The translations under genes were made by a program, and so were the position numbers. A stretch of 13,659 nucleotides of DNA from Cytophagaceae bacterium (lineage in GTDB: Bacteria > Bacteroidota > Bacteroidia > Cytophagales > Flexibacteraceae), in assembly GCA_947464365.1 (NCBI GenBank), contig CANHWS010000064.1, positions 1 to 13,659 of the forward strand, read 5' to 3'. The notes beneath the pieces were generated by a model. It had not been told where the DNA came from. It saw only the letters and a list, made by a program, of their open reading frames with translations, and ran no database searches. This document shows, piece after piece, positions 9,401 through 13,659 of this stretch. Within the stretch, counting starts at the first letter, position 1. The number at the start of each line of letters is the position of its first letter.

Positions 9401-12400
9401 GATACCTCGGTTGTGGCAGCTTTGGCACGCACAGGCCTACCTGTAGATTATGTCAGGAGCCAAGACCTTAACAACCTCAGGTTGGCTGGTGCTAAGTTGG
9501 TTGTCCTTGGCCCCTTGGCCGATTATGGATCATCACGGAACACCTTGTTCAACACCCTCAAGGTGATCAACATACCAATCCTGAACATGACAACAGAGCG
9601 GTTGGATGCCAATGGGCTGAATTATGTCACCTCCTCTGGCTACCCGAACGTTCATACTCAGGATGCACTCAACATCATTTTGCAGAACACCAATTTGTTT
9701 GCCTACGACCAAGATGGTGTGATTCCATTACATGCCCAGACCCGTGTCGCAAGCACAACTAACAATTACCTAGGCCAAAGTGTCCTAGGTAGCGGTGCCA
9801 CCATTACCTCACGTGTAGGTGGATTAACCACGGATGCCGCCTTTTCGATGCACTACGAAACAGGTGCCACCATGGCCAACGGTGCTATTGCACCTGCTCG
9901 CCGTGCATTCTTTGGTCTCAAGTACGACAGTAACCCAGTGTTTAATACCTTGTCAGTCGAGGCCCGAATCTTCTTTGACCGCATGGTGCGTTACCTGCTA
10001 GGTCAACCTGCTGTCGAGATCGCAAGCGCAACCGTCGCAGGTGGCGGATCTTTGTGTACCAACTCATCGGTTAGCATTAATCTTTCGGGTACTACAGGCT
10101 TTAACGACAACAACCAGTTTCTTGTTGAGCTCAGTGGACCTACTGGCAGCTTTACAGATCCTGGATACCCCATCCTTTTGGCTTCTAACGCTGGCAATGC
10201 TCCATCCAATATTTCGTTCACGGTACCAACAGGCTTACCTGCTAGTGACAAGTTCCGGATGAGGATTCGTTCTACCTCGCCAGTGCGCCAAATCTTCGTT
10301 AACGATACCACCCTGCATGTCATGATGGATGATCGTCGGGGATCAACGCGGTCCAGCAACTTGTCGCTCAATAGCAGCAACGGCTTTACCAATGATGACT
10401 TCAGTAGCGGCTTCACGAGCATCAACTCATACACTGCTCAGGTCTACGGTAGCTCTTATATGGAGGTTACCGGCAGCACCAGTACCAACTTTCTGCGGTA
10501 CACACCAACCTTGCCTACTTCAGGCAACTACGAGGTCCAGGTTATTTATCCCAACCTCGCCTCGGCACGTTCGGCTTCGCAGTTCCGTATAATTAGCAAT
10601 AGTGGTACCAGTACTGTTACCATCAACCAGACCGTCAACTCTAATCGTTGGGTTTCGCTGGGGTCTTATGCCTTCGCGGCGGGCAACACTGGCTATGTCG
10701 AGATATTAGGCAACCAAACCAACCTCAGGGTCGATGCCATCCGGTTTGTCCGTAATACCAACCACCCGAACCGTGCCCCATCTGCGGGTGACAAACAGTT
10801 CACGGTCGGCAATATCTGGACCGGCCTAGCCGACAACAACTGGCACAACGCCGCAAACTGGAGCCTTTGTAACCCTACTGCAACGGGTGTGCCCGACTCG
10901 ACAACATTGGCCTTGATCCCTGGCAGCCTTTCCAATCCTGCCAACTTCCCGATCATCTCCGCTGGCAATGCCGAGGTACGCTCACTTACCATTAGCAATG
11001 GCGATGGCAAACTTTGGGTCCGGAGTGGTCGAACCCTGCGTGCCACCCTCAGCATAGCCAATGAGGATACCCTACGGTTTATGGAAGGTGCAGGAGCAAT
11101 TGGCTCGGGTACCAAGGCCACCATCCTGACCAACAACAACATGATCTTTGTGGATGAAGCCGCCCAGATTAAGGCTGACATCACCAACCAAGGCATCTTT
11201 AGGGTGACGAACTATGCAAGCACAGGCCTCACGACCTTTAACAGGTTTGACAACTTAGCGACTGGCAGCTTCTTTACACTCGGGGCCAAACGTGTGGCAG
11301 TCACTAACGGTTTCACAAATGCGAATGTCTTTAGCCTTGCCGAAGGGACTAACTTTACCGGGAACTATATCCAGACTGCTGGTGTGGACACTACGCGCCG
11401 TTTTTGCGTCATCAACGGGGATGTCAACATCAATGTTGGTACCCTTAATATCCATACAACTACGACAGGTGACTCAACCAGATTCAACGGGAATATCACC
11501 TCTGCGATAGGCTCGTCCATCGTCTGGGGTGCTAACCGTAACCTGCGCTTAAGGGTTACAGGCGTGCTGACCAACAACGGCACCATGTCTATCGGTACTG
11601 GCACCAATGGAGATCGTCCGATCCATATTATTGACGCCAACATCGTTAACAATGGGACCTTCAGCTACGGCTGTAACCCTGGTGGCAACCCTGGCTTCAC
11701 TTGCCGCACTTTTGTCAATAATGGTCTGTTCGAGGCTGCGCTTGGCAACACCAACAACCAGCATGTTTGGCTTGGTGGCGTGATCACCAACAACGGCATC
11801 ATGAATGCTGTTGGCACCCAAGCCCGCATCTTTGAGTTTGAGGAAATCATCAATAATGCCTCCTTAAACATCGGTAAAGGCATTCTGTATGGACGCAAGT
11901 TCACCAATAACGCCTCTGGTGTGGCCAACCTTGGTGGGCCCTATACAAGCACAACCGCTGCTAGTCTACTGACCAATATTGTCACGATTGACAACTTCGG
12001 TATCCTCAAAATGGGTGAGTATGCAAGTACTACCAACGGACTTGGTTTCCGACTAAACACCCATAGCCTGACCAACAGGGTGGGCGCTACCCTCGAGATC
12101 GGTCGGGTTACGAGTACCGGAACCAATACCAACCGCACAGTCATTTGCCACGGCAACTTTGTTAACGACGGCACATTGATCCTCAATGCGGACCTCAACA
12201 TGGCTAGCAAAGCTAGCCGTACCCAAGAGGTGCGAGGTGTTACCTCTGTCAACACACTCACGGTAAGCAACCTTGCTGTGGCAGCTGATACAGGTTATAC
12301 TAGTCAATTTGATGTGGGCCGTCGTAATTTACTCTATGGCACCTGGACCACAGCCGATGATGCAGGAGCAATTGGTGGTCGCCGATATGTAGCGGGGTCA

Positions 12401-13659
12401 AGTGCCAACCCAGACTCAGCAGTCCTACACCTAGTGGCTCCTTTCCCTGGCAACTTCCATGTAGAGATTTTTGCTCAGACCAACTCTGGTAGGTTAGCAA
12501 CAGGTACCCCACACCGTGTTTTTGCCAACGGTGTCTGGACCAACTTCACTGTTGATCAGCGTACTCAGGGTATCCCTTGGCTGCGCATCACGACCACCCC
12601 ATTGGCCTTTGCTGGCACTTATGACGAAAGGGTCGTCATAGGCGGTATCCCGCACGCTGCTGGTAGTTTTGGTGCAGATGCTGTTCGTTTGGTTTATGCC
12701 AATGGTGCCACTTGGCCTGCTGGCGGCAGTGTCCAGCTCGGTAGCCCAATGACGGTCAATACCAACCTCAACCTCCAGACCAACAAACTTGCCCTCCGGA
12801 CCAACAACTTGACACTTGGCAGCTCTGCTACTATTAGCAATGCCAATAGTGCGCGCTATGTGGTGGCCAATAACTCCCTAGCAAGTGGTAGGTTAGTCCA
12901 GACAGTTGCAGCCTCCGAGGTTACATTCCCAGTCGGTATTGACAGCAGCTACTCGCCTGTCTCGATCACCAACGGTGGCAACCAAACCATCGGTGTCGCC
13001 GTCGTACAAGGTGTGCAACAGAGCGTTAATACTGGTAGCTACGTCAGCGACAATATCGTGGATCGGACTTGGCTTGTTAGCCCAACAGCTCAAGCAACTG
13101 GTGCTACCGTTAAAGTCAGCTGGAACGGCCCTGGCCTTACCCCTAATAACGAACGCCCCGGTTTTGACCGCACCAGTGGTAGTCTATCCCTACTTGGTAG
13201 CACCACCACTACCTGGAACAACTTGGGTCTGCCAGCAGTCTCTGGTGCCAACCCATATACCGCAACGCTGACAGGCCAGACCATCAATCCGAACAACTTT
13301 TACACCCTCAGCAGTGGTGCATTGGTTAGTCAGGATCGGACCTGGAACGGTAGTGTTTCTACTGCCTGGGCCACACCAGCCAACTGGACACCATCAGGTG
13401 TGCCTACTGCCTATAGCAAGGTCATCATTCCAGGATCGGTGCCGAACAACCCGCTGATAAGTTCAGGTGTTTTCACCTGCCTAGAGGTCGAGATCACGAC
13501 CGGTACCCTCAATATCTCTGGCGGCACCCTAAACGTGAACTCACACTTTAGGCGACGTGCTGGTGGTACGCTTAACCACTCAGGTGGCACTGTCAATATG
13601 TCTGGCTCGGCAGCAAGTAGCATCATTGGTGCCAATACCTTCAACAACCTCACGATTAG
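3353..13659 (+). CDS. giant secreted multidomain surface protein, probable T9SS cargo (3' end not in window)
   Basis: One frame runs without a stop from the ATG at 3353 to the last base, at least 3,435 codons; the final codon AG? cannot be a stop. Residues 1-26 are a signal peptide: K4 and R8, a hydrophobic core LVGLVVFTVLILAL, and the site ASA|Q after A26. Domain order by residue: 27-300 unknown; 312-725 nine ELWxxDGT-type repeats; 740-1480 unassigned; 1485-1570 PKD-like; 1601-1662 second PKD-like (VWTVPAGATIMSGQGSSKVKV); 1680-1882 and 1997-2219 paired amidotransferase-like domains, each followed by an Ig-like domain; 2348-2468 golvesin-like; 2487 on, W..NW domain and NNG-repeat beta-helix-like region; 2996-3118 second golvesin-like domain; about 3160-3320 adhesin segment with FPVG at 3192; 3329 on, second W..NW domain. 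It is rich in Thr, Asn, Gly and Ser. Such mosaics in Bacteroidota are exported by Sec then T9SS to the cell surface and often act in adhesion or gliding; the sorting domain would be further right. Specific function is unknown. Confidence 0.93.
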   Translation, partial: MNVKLYTRLVGLVVFTVLILALNASAQVTPDVWNRVNRGFAKCAVIGGFAGEAEWYTDDFDVQQMINRRGEMYAYITYGNAGTNTAGCGAGLFRHDTVSNRWIKVANNLTNKISMFTNNTEIIAESGFPNSAVYRFTNDYINFPSGWQTIISLTWDKIPNNGCRTTQSDNGAGGNISQYVGDTVFVVQYNPCGNSNQVVKYFVGGNFVVEFPTDIYVDVMGDMPWQGITQTWLRSNDPHYDFDISAPIAGLFKYFNTNKYQGNNFKVPDFIWTWDPRPMPAALYPAMMPFKTDIVGLGGNAYYTQDDGVNGFEFWRSNGTSGGTSMVRDITTGQNRESKGGHKRFPKNMTPMGGNIYMAAYGPTTGYELWRSDGTSGGTNLLLDIWTGNNGSDPNSSNPSNFLVAGSTLFFTATNGSNGTELWRTDGTAGGTVMVADIATGSSSSSPSSLTLVGTTLFFSAANSSGDRELYRCASPYTSVTQVRDINAGGSSDPQQLFAHDGILFFSATDGVTGRELWKSEAPFGSINTTLVRNIWTGSGSTGNGNPKNFFSLGNRLLFQANDSTNGAELWSAVAPYNTGSTALLVNINTTATASSFPNLFTAIGDTVFFRANTNTHGFELWKSGGTSASTRRVADMNVGTGSSSPSFLTVFDNRIYFTANNGTGGRELYFTSQAPFISVTRVEIAPGTASSAPTNLSVVGSRLYFAANDGTNGFELYSLVAGGSPTLVQNVSKSGSPYGWRNISKGPDYTNLTGNSNPFDNENPGFDYYDQDTWVLTRSSRSQIGLASASRPILSFDKKQMYITTQTGAYRWIGSGWEWILSIREGFRIYPTSNGLYLTSRSGIRRINGAVTQSIGNRDFYPTCVHSNVSDLTSPNDGVTLYCTKFDMRNPAVCGWSSGTGALMGIYRLTLDPGKTGSTRNLTVSAAGYIGGNQADEPVGVGWGGRPANVANRKTDLFVAGNFTTTDPGLKARRPATDITFNSGGYITTTSAKALVYRYNAATDTLKEIIYLGTNATDVVYDFEYINQKPAAGIGRRMAITGTFGLVVLDSLGRLLWRIDNASLPGISSGKSLVDIDRNGHVVVLRANAASYSHPFRVYDETGTPITGVTNGFRQFANDIAIQNDTVVITGFRNGCLPATRPYCGGAGGNPGQSCGGAEVQTAYIYYYKKGSSASAAMDFYAKTYDYPDGAQGRDIADTRGYLVNFGADGNLYFAGESAGSETIYRWPGIEDCTAELNSVRLGICDGTVNVVNGSVSTAGLRAVSTGSDLSNTASAHLTFYGRINYQKVSPGGYCEVEKGEFIIPRNSDGKSNTFRISGNDGYITADASSAVYVIGSSAFKFAGRDAQKVNGQAIGDYNGDMTVLVTNKNFSGVRFWGAMSKAPSAAGGPGASGAGRGIAVLDTLVAYVARIDTLNMHTFAPSQSLTTMGLTKTKPDGYLAIFHSDLSKFANRDSIIETVRSGDTIIPPDFTRLKANYTVSRTSVCVVGGSNNNVTFADASTLLNPVNNANWRWKITWDFGLGAQLVSGMQTFTGTANNLLIGYTPPTVRWTTTGLKTVMLRVTGLHPTFDSVSVTETKFNYINVLPTTATANTLSGAGSTCNGGVAEYEVFFDQTTAFGITSNVWTVPAGATIMSGQGSSKVKVKFGATSGNVAVYGVMPCGNTTTTTRSVTITTPTREALILAGSMALTPGEIVLRNELISRGYNVVVREDNDFDTLDFYCRNIIVVTPTVDSAFVGDKLRRNTTPVIIMNPRLLPAMAMTPGIFGSGYGFATNQRQINVINAGPNDLLGSMTTGNQTVLSANIGKQMGWGNPNANSIKIAQVSSNATQVSYFAYAAGAVMNNSYAAPARRVFLFPGERLAIDSLNALGITLLGRAICYATNTCNIPTITVVAPSRRSFYPFDSASFRFTTSGTFASGNVFTIQWSDRFGDFSNSTNTITTTLSGINPTFRLIQDPMPTLQAGTNYAVRITSSNPATFSNTVTGITLFDALTGPAKIIYLTNTLSPAQALDSRDTSVVAALARTGLPVDYVRSQDLNNLRLAGAKLVVLGPLADYGSSRNTLFNTLKVINIPILNMTTERLDANGLNYVTSSGYPNVHTQDALNIILQNTNLFAYDQDGVIPLHAQTRVASTTNNYLGQSVLGSGATITSRVGGLTTDAAFSMHYETGATMANGAIAPARRAFFGLKYDSNPVFNTLSVEARIFFDRMVRYLLGQPAVEIASATVAGGGSLCTNSSVSINLSGTTGFNDNNQFLVELSGPTGSFTDPGYPILLASNAGNAPSNISFTVPTGLPASDKFRMRIRSTSPVRQIFVNDTTLHVMMDDRRGSTRSSNLSLNSSNGFTNDDFSSGFTSINSYTAQVYGSSYMEVTGSTSTNFLRYTPTLPTSGNYEVQVIYPNLASARSASQFRIISNSGTSTVTINQTVNSNRWVSLGSYAFAAGNTGYVEILGNQTNLRVDAIRFVRNTNHPNRAPSAGDKQFTVGNIWTGLADNNWHNAANWSLCNPTATGVPDSTTLALIPGSLSNPANFPIISAGNAEVRSLTISNGDGKLWVRSGRTLRATLSIANEDTLRFMEGAGAIGSGTKATILTNNNMIFVDEAAQIKADITNQGIFRVTNYASTGLTTFNRFDNLATGSFFTLGAKRVAVTNGFTNANVFSLAEGTNFTGNYIQTAGVDTTRRFCVINGDVNINVGTLNIHTTTTGDSTRFNGNITSAIGSSIVWGANRNLRLRVTGVLTNNGTMSIGTGTNGDRPIHIIDANIVNNGTFSYGCNPGGNPGFTCRTFVNNGLFEAALGNTNNQHVWLGGVITNNGIMNAVGTQARIFEFEEIINNASLNIGKGILYGRKFTNNASGVANLGGPYTSTTAASLLTNIVTIDNFGILKMGEYASTTNGLGFRLNTHSLTNRVGATLEIGRVTSTGTNTNRTVICHGNFVNDGTLILNADLNMASKASRTQEVRGVTSVNTLTVSNLAVAADTGYTSQFDVGRRNLLYGTWTTADDAGAIGGRRYVAGSSANPDSAVLHLVAPFPGNFHVEIFAQTNSGRLATGTPHRVFANGVWTNFTVDQRTQGIPWLRITTTPLAFAGTYDERVVIGGIPHAAGSFGADAVRLVYANGATWPAGGSVQLGSPMTVNTNLNLQTNKLALRTNNLTLGSSATISNANSARYVVANNSLASGRLVQTVAASEVTFPVGIDSSYSPVSITNGGNQTIGVAVVQGVQQSVNTGSYVSDNIVDRTWLVSPTAQATGATVKVSWNGPGLTPNNERPGFDRTSGSLSLLGSTTTTWNNLGLPAVSGANPYTATLTGQTINPNNFYTLSSGALVSQDRTWNGSVSTAWATPANWTPSGVPTAYSKVIIPGSVPNNPLISSGVFTCLEVEITTGTLNISGGTLNVNSHFRRRAGGTLNHSGGTVNMSGSAASSIIGANTFNNLTI
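4286..5530 (+). repeat. nine ELWxxDGT-type protein repeats
   Basis: The motif (F/Y/T/R/A)EL(W/Y) begins at residues 312, 367, 420, 468, 515, 568, 619, 667 and 715, so the spacing is 47-55 residues. Between motifs the pattern is strand-like, for example DIATGSSSSSPSSL then LFFSA. Clear forms are FEFWRSNGTSGGT (312), YELWRSDGTSGGT (367), TELWRTDGTAGGT (420) and FELWKSGGTSAST (619). The others replace DGT with an (A/S)P(Y/F) loop. Families with this repeat are common in secreted Bacteroidota proteins, and a beta-propeller-like fold is plausible but inferred. The units differ at DNA level, so this is not a recent expansion. Confidence 0.88.
7805..8338 (+). other. two PKD-like domains of the giant protein
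   Basis: Residues 1485-1570 begin SVCVVGGSNNNVTFAD and include WDFG at about 1516 and VRWTTTGLKTVMLRVT, the W-x-F-G...G-x-(K/Y)-T-V pattern of PKD domains. Residues 1601-1662 (STCNGG... to VYGVMPCG) match the Cys-flanked PKD-like type, with VWTVPAGATIMSGQGSSKV in the middle; its two Cys near the ends could form a disulfide. These beta-sandwiches usually act as spacers in secreted proteins. Confidence 0.7.
8390..9000 (+). other. amidotransferase-like (PfpI/ThuA-type) domain, copy A
   Basis: Residues 1680-1882 start REALILAGSMALTPGE, then a helix, GYNVVVRED, IIVVTPTVDS and VIIMNPRLL, an alternating strand-helix pattern like a Rossmann-type fold. Near the end are FAYAAGAVMNN and APARRVFLF (APARR at 1850-1854). 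From memory this resembles a domain seen in secreted bacterial proteins related to the class I glutamine amidotransferase-like fold. No GxCxG nucleophile elbow is visible, so catalysis is unlikely. The fold call is by eye. Confidence 0.5.
9011..9325 (+). other. Ig-like domain after copy A
   Basis: Residues 1887-1991 contain FRFTTSGTFASGNVFTIQWSD, then LSGINPTFRL, then LQAGTNYAVRITSSNPATFSN. The pattern GTF-x-x-GN-(x)F-(x)-SD and later G-x-x-Y-x-V-R-(x)-SSNP is common in T9SS-exported proteins. It is probably a beta-sandwich spacer. Confidence 0.65.
9341..10009 (+). other. amidotransferase-like domain, copy B
   Basis: Residues 1997-2219 start PAKIIYLTNTLSPAQALD, followed by ALARTGLPVDYVRSQDL, KLVVLGPLAD and IPILNMTTE, the same strand-helix order as copy A. 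Both copies share the signature Y-x-x-GA-x-M-x-N...APARR-x-F (APARR at 2180-2184, 330 residues after the first). It ends in a helix, FDRMVRYLLG. No nucleophile cysteine is visible. The two copies are diverged, which points to an old tandem duplication. Confidence 0.5.
10013..10330 (+). other. Ig-like domain after copy B
   Basis: Residues 2221 to about 2325 include SLCTNSSVSINLSGTTGFND, NNQFLVELSGPTGSF and SFTVPTGLPASDKFRMRIRSTSP. It has the same style as the Ig-like domain after copy A (gapped N-x-F-x-(V/I)-x-(L/W)-S and a late R-(I/M)-R-S-T-S-P). This supports duplication of the two-domain unit rather than of one domain. Confidence 0.58.
10394..10757 (+). other. golvesin-like domain 1
   Basis: Residues 2348-2468 show the family order: DDFSSGF, LRYTPTLPTSGNYEVQVIYP, FRIISNSG, TINQTVNSNRWVSLGSYAF, then VEILG and LRVDAIRFVRN. 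The combination of a (V/I)xQ segment, RWVxLGxYxF and a final (A/V)DAxRF is characteristic of golvesin C-terminal-like domains. Such domains in secreted proteins are thought to act in carbohydrate or surface binding, but no binding residues can be assigned here. Confidence 0.7.
10811..10923 (+). other. W..NW-type domain 1 at the entry of the beta-helix-like region
   Basis: From residue 2487 the sequence is NIWTGLADNNWHNAANW, followed by GVP and ALIPG. The pattern W-x-G...W-x-x-x-x-NW...VP...(I/L)IP is frequent in Bacteroidota T9SS proteins and opens a beta-rich repeat region. A second copy begins at residue 3329. Confidence 0.65.
11129..12178 (+). repeat. NNG-ladder beta-helix-like repeats
   Basis: Short motifs of the form (T/V)NNG followed by a hydrophobic strand recur at residues 2593, 2611, 2740, 2765, 2788, 2812, 2833, 2851, 2879, 2907 and 2937. 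Examples are LTNNGTMSIG, IVNNGTFSYG, FVNNGLFEA, ITNNGIMNAVG and FVNDGTLIL. From 2740 on the spacing is 18-30 residues, near the rung size of right-handed parallel beta-helices. Fold is inferred from periodicity only. Confidence 0.6.
12338..12706 (+). other. golvesin-like domain 2
   Basis: Residues 2996-3118 run GTWTTADDAGAIGGRRY, VLHLVAPFPGNFHVEIFAQT, NFTVDQRTQGIPWLRI and finish FGADAVRLVYANG. The order of (N/D)Q segment, W-containing strand and closing ADAVR matches domain 1, but the sequences have diverged strongly and this copy has a longer insertion before ADAVR. Confidence 0.6.
13337..13659 (+). other. W..NW-type domain 2, cut by the window edge
   Basis: From residue 3329 the sequence is RTWNGSVSTAWATPANW, then SGVPTAYSKVIIPG, LEVEITTGTLNISGGTLNV and, at the edge, NTFNNLTI. 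It repeats the layout of domain 1. The ending NNLTI is typical of a continuing beta-helix or adhesin segment, so more of the protein must follow. Confidence 0.65.

Noticed and set aside
10693..11196. Minus-strand open frame of 167 codons
   Set aside because: It is antisense to the golvesin and W..NW domains and rich in Leu/Val/Arg/Pro, with no motif or ribosome binding site. The long antisense frames come from the low stop-codon density opposite Asn/Thr/Gly-rich coding sequence.

Overview
The window looks like chromosomal DNA of a Bacteroidota member, probably a cytophagal or saprospiral type. The main reason is a giant secreted protein built from modules typical of type IX secretion (T9SS) surface proteins: ELWxxDGT repeats, PKD/Ig-like domains, golvesin-like domains and W-x-G...NW-type domains. 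Most starts also lack a clear Shine-Dalgarno, and AccA/AccD have the sequence style of that phylum. The assignment is from motif recognition by eye; no search was run.

Layout. Bases 1-104 hold the 3' tail of an unknown plus-strand gene. On the minus strand, 433 down to the left edge is the 5' part of a small lipoprotein gene with a strong ribosome binding site and a lipobox. The two frames overlap tail to tail, and at least one of them must be broken or spurious there. A hairpin followed by a T-run at 478-524 probably ends the accDA transcript. Bases 562-2590 are accD then accA on the minus strand, the two carboxyltransferase subunits of acetyl-CoA carboxylase, which makes malonyl-CoA for fatty acid synthesis. 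AccA carries an unusual Lys/Ala/Pro-rich N-terminal extension of about 65 residues. A 762-base spacer (2591-3352) separates accD from a divergent gene; its accD-proximal part holds several small inverted repeats.

From 3353 to the right edge runs one uninterrupted plus-strand reading frame of at least 3,435 codons with no stop, read codon by codon through the whole stretch. It encodes a secreted, probably cell-surface, mosaic protein. In order it has: a signal peptide; an N-terminal region of unknown fold; nine ELWxxDGT-type repeats; a long unassigned region, possibly propeller-like; two PKD-like domains; a tandem duplication of an amidotransferase-like (PfpI/ThuA-type) Rossmann-looking domain, each copy followed by an Ig-like domain; a golvesin-like domain; a W..NW domain leading into an NNG-repeat beta-helix-like stretch; a second golvesin-like domain; an FPVG-type adhesin segment; and a second W..NW domain cut by the window edge. 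The C-terminal sorting domain expected for T9SS would lie outside the window.

There is no sign of CRISPR, insertion sequences, tRNA or rRNA genes, or a phage module. The accDA pair is housekeeping. The most interesting content is the architecture of the giant protein, the AccA extension and the composition break at the left edge.
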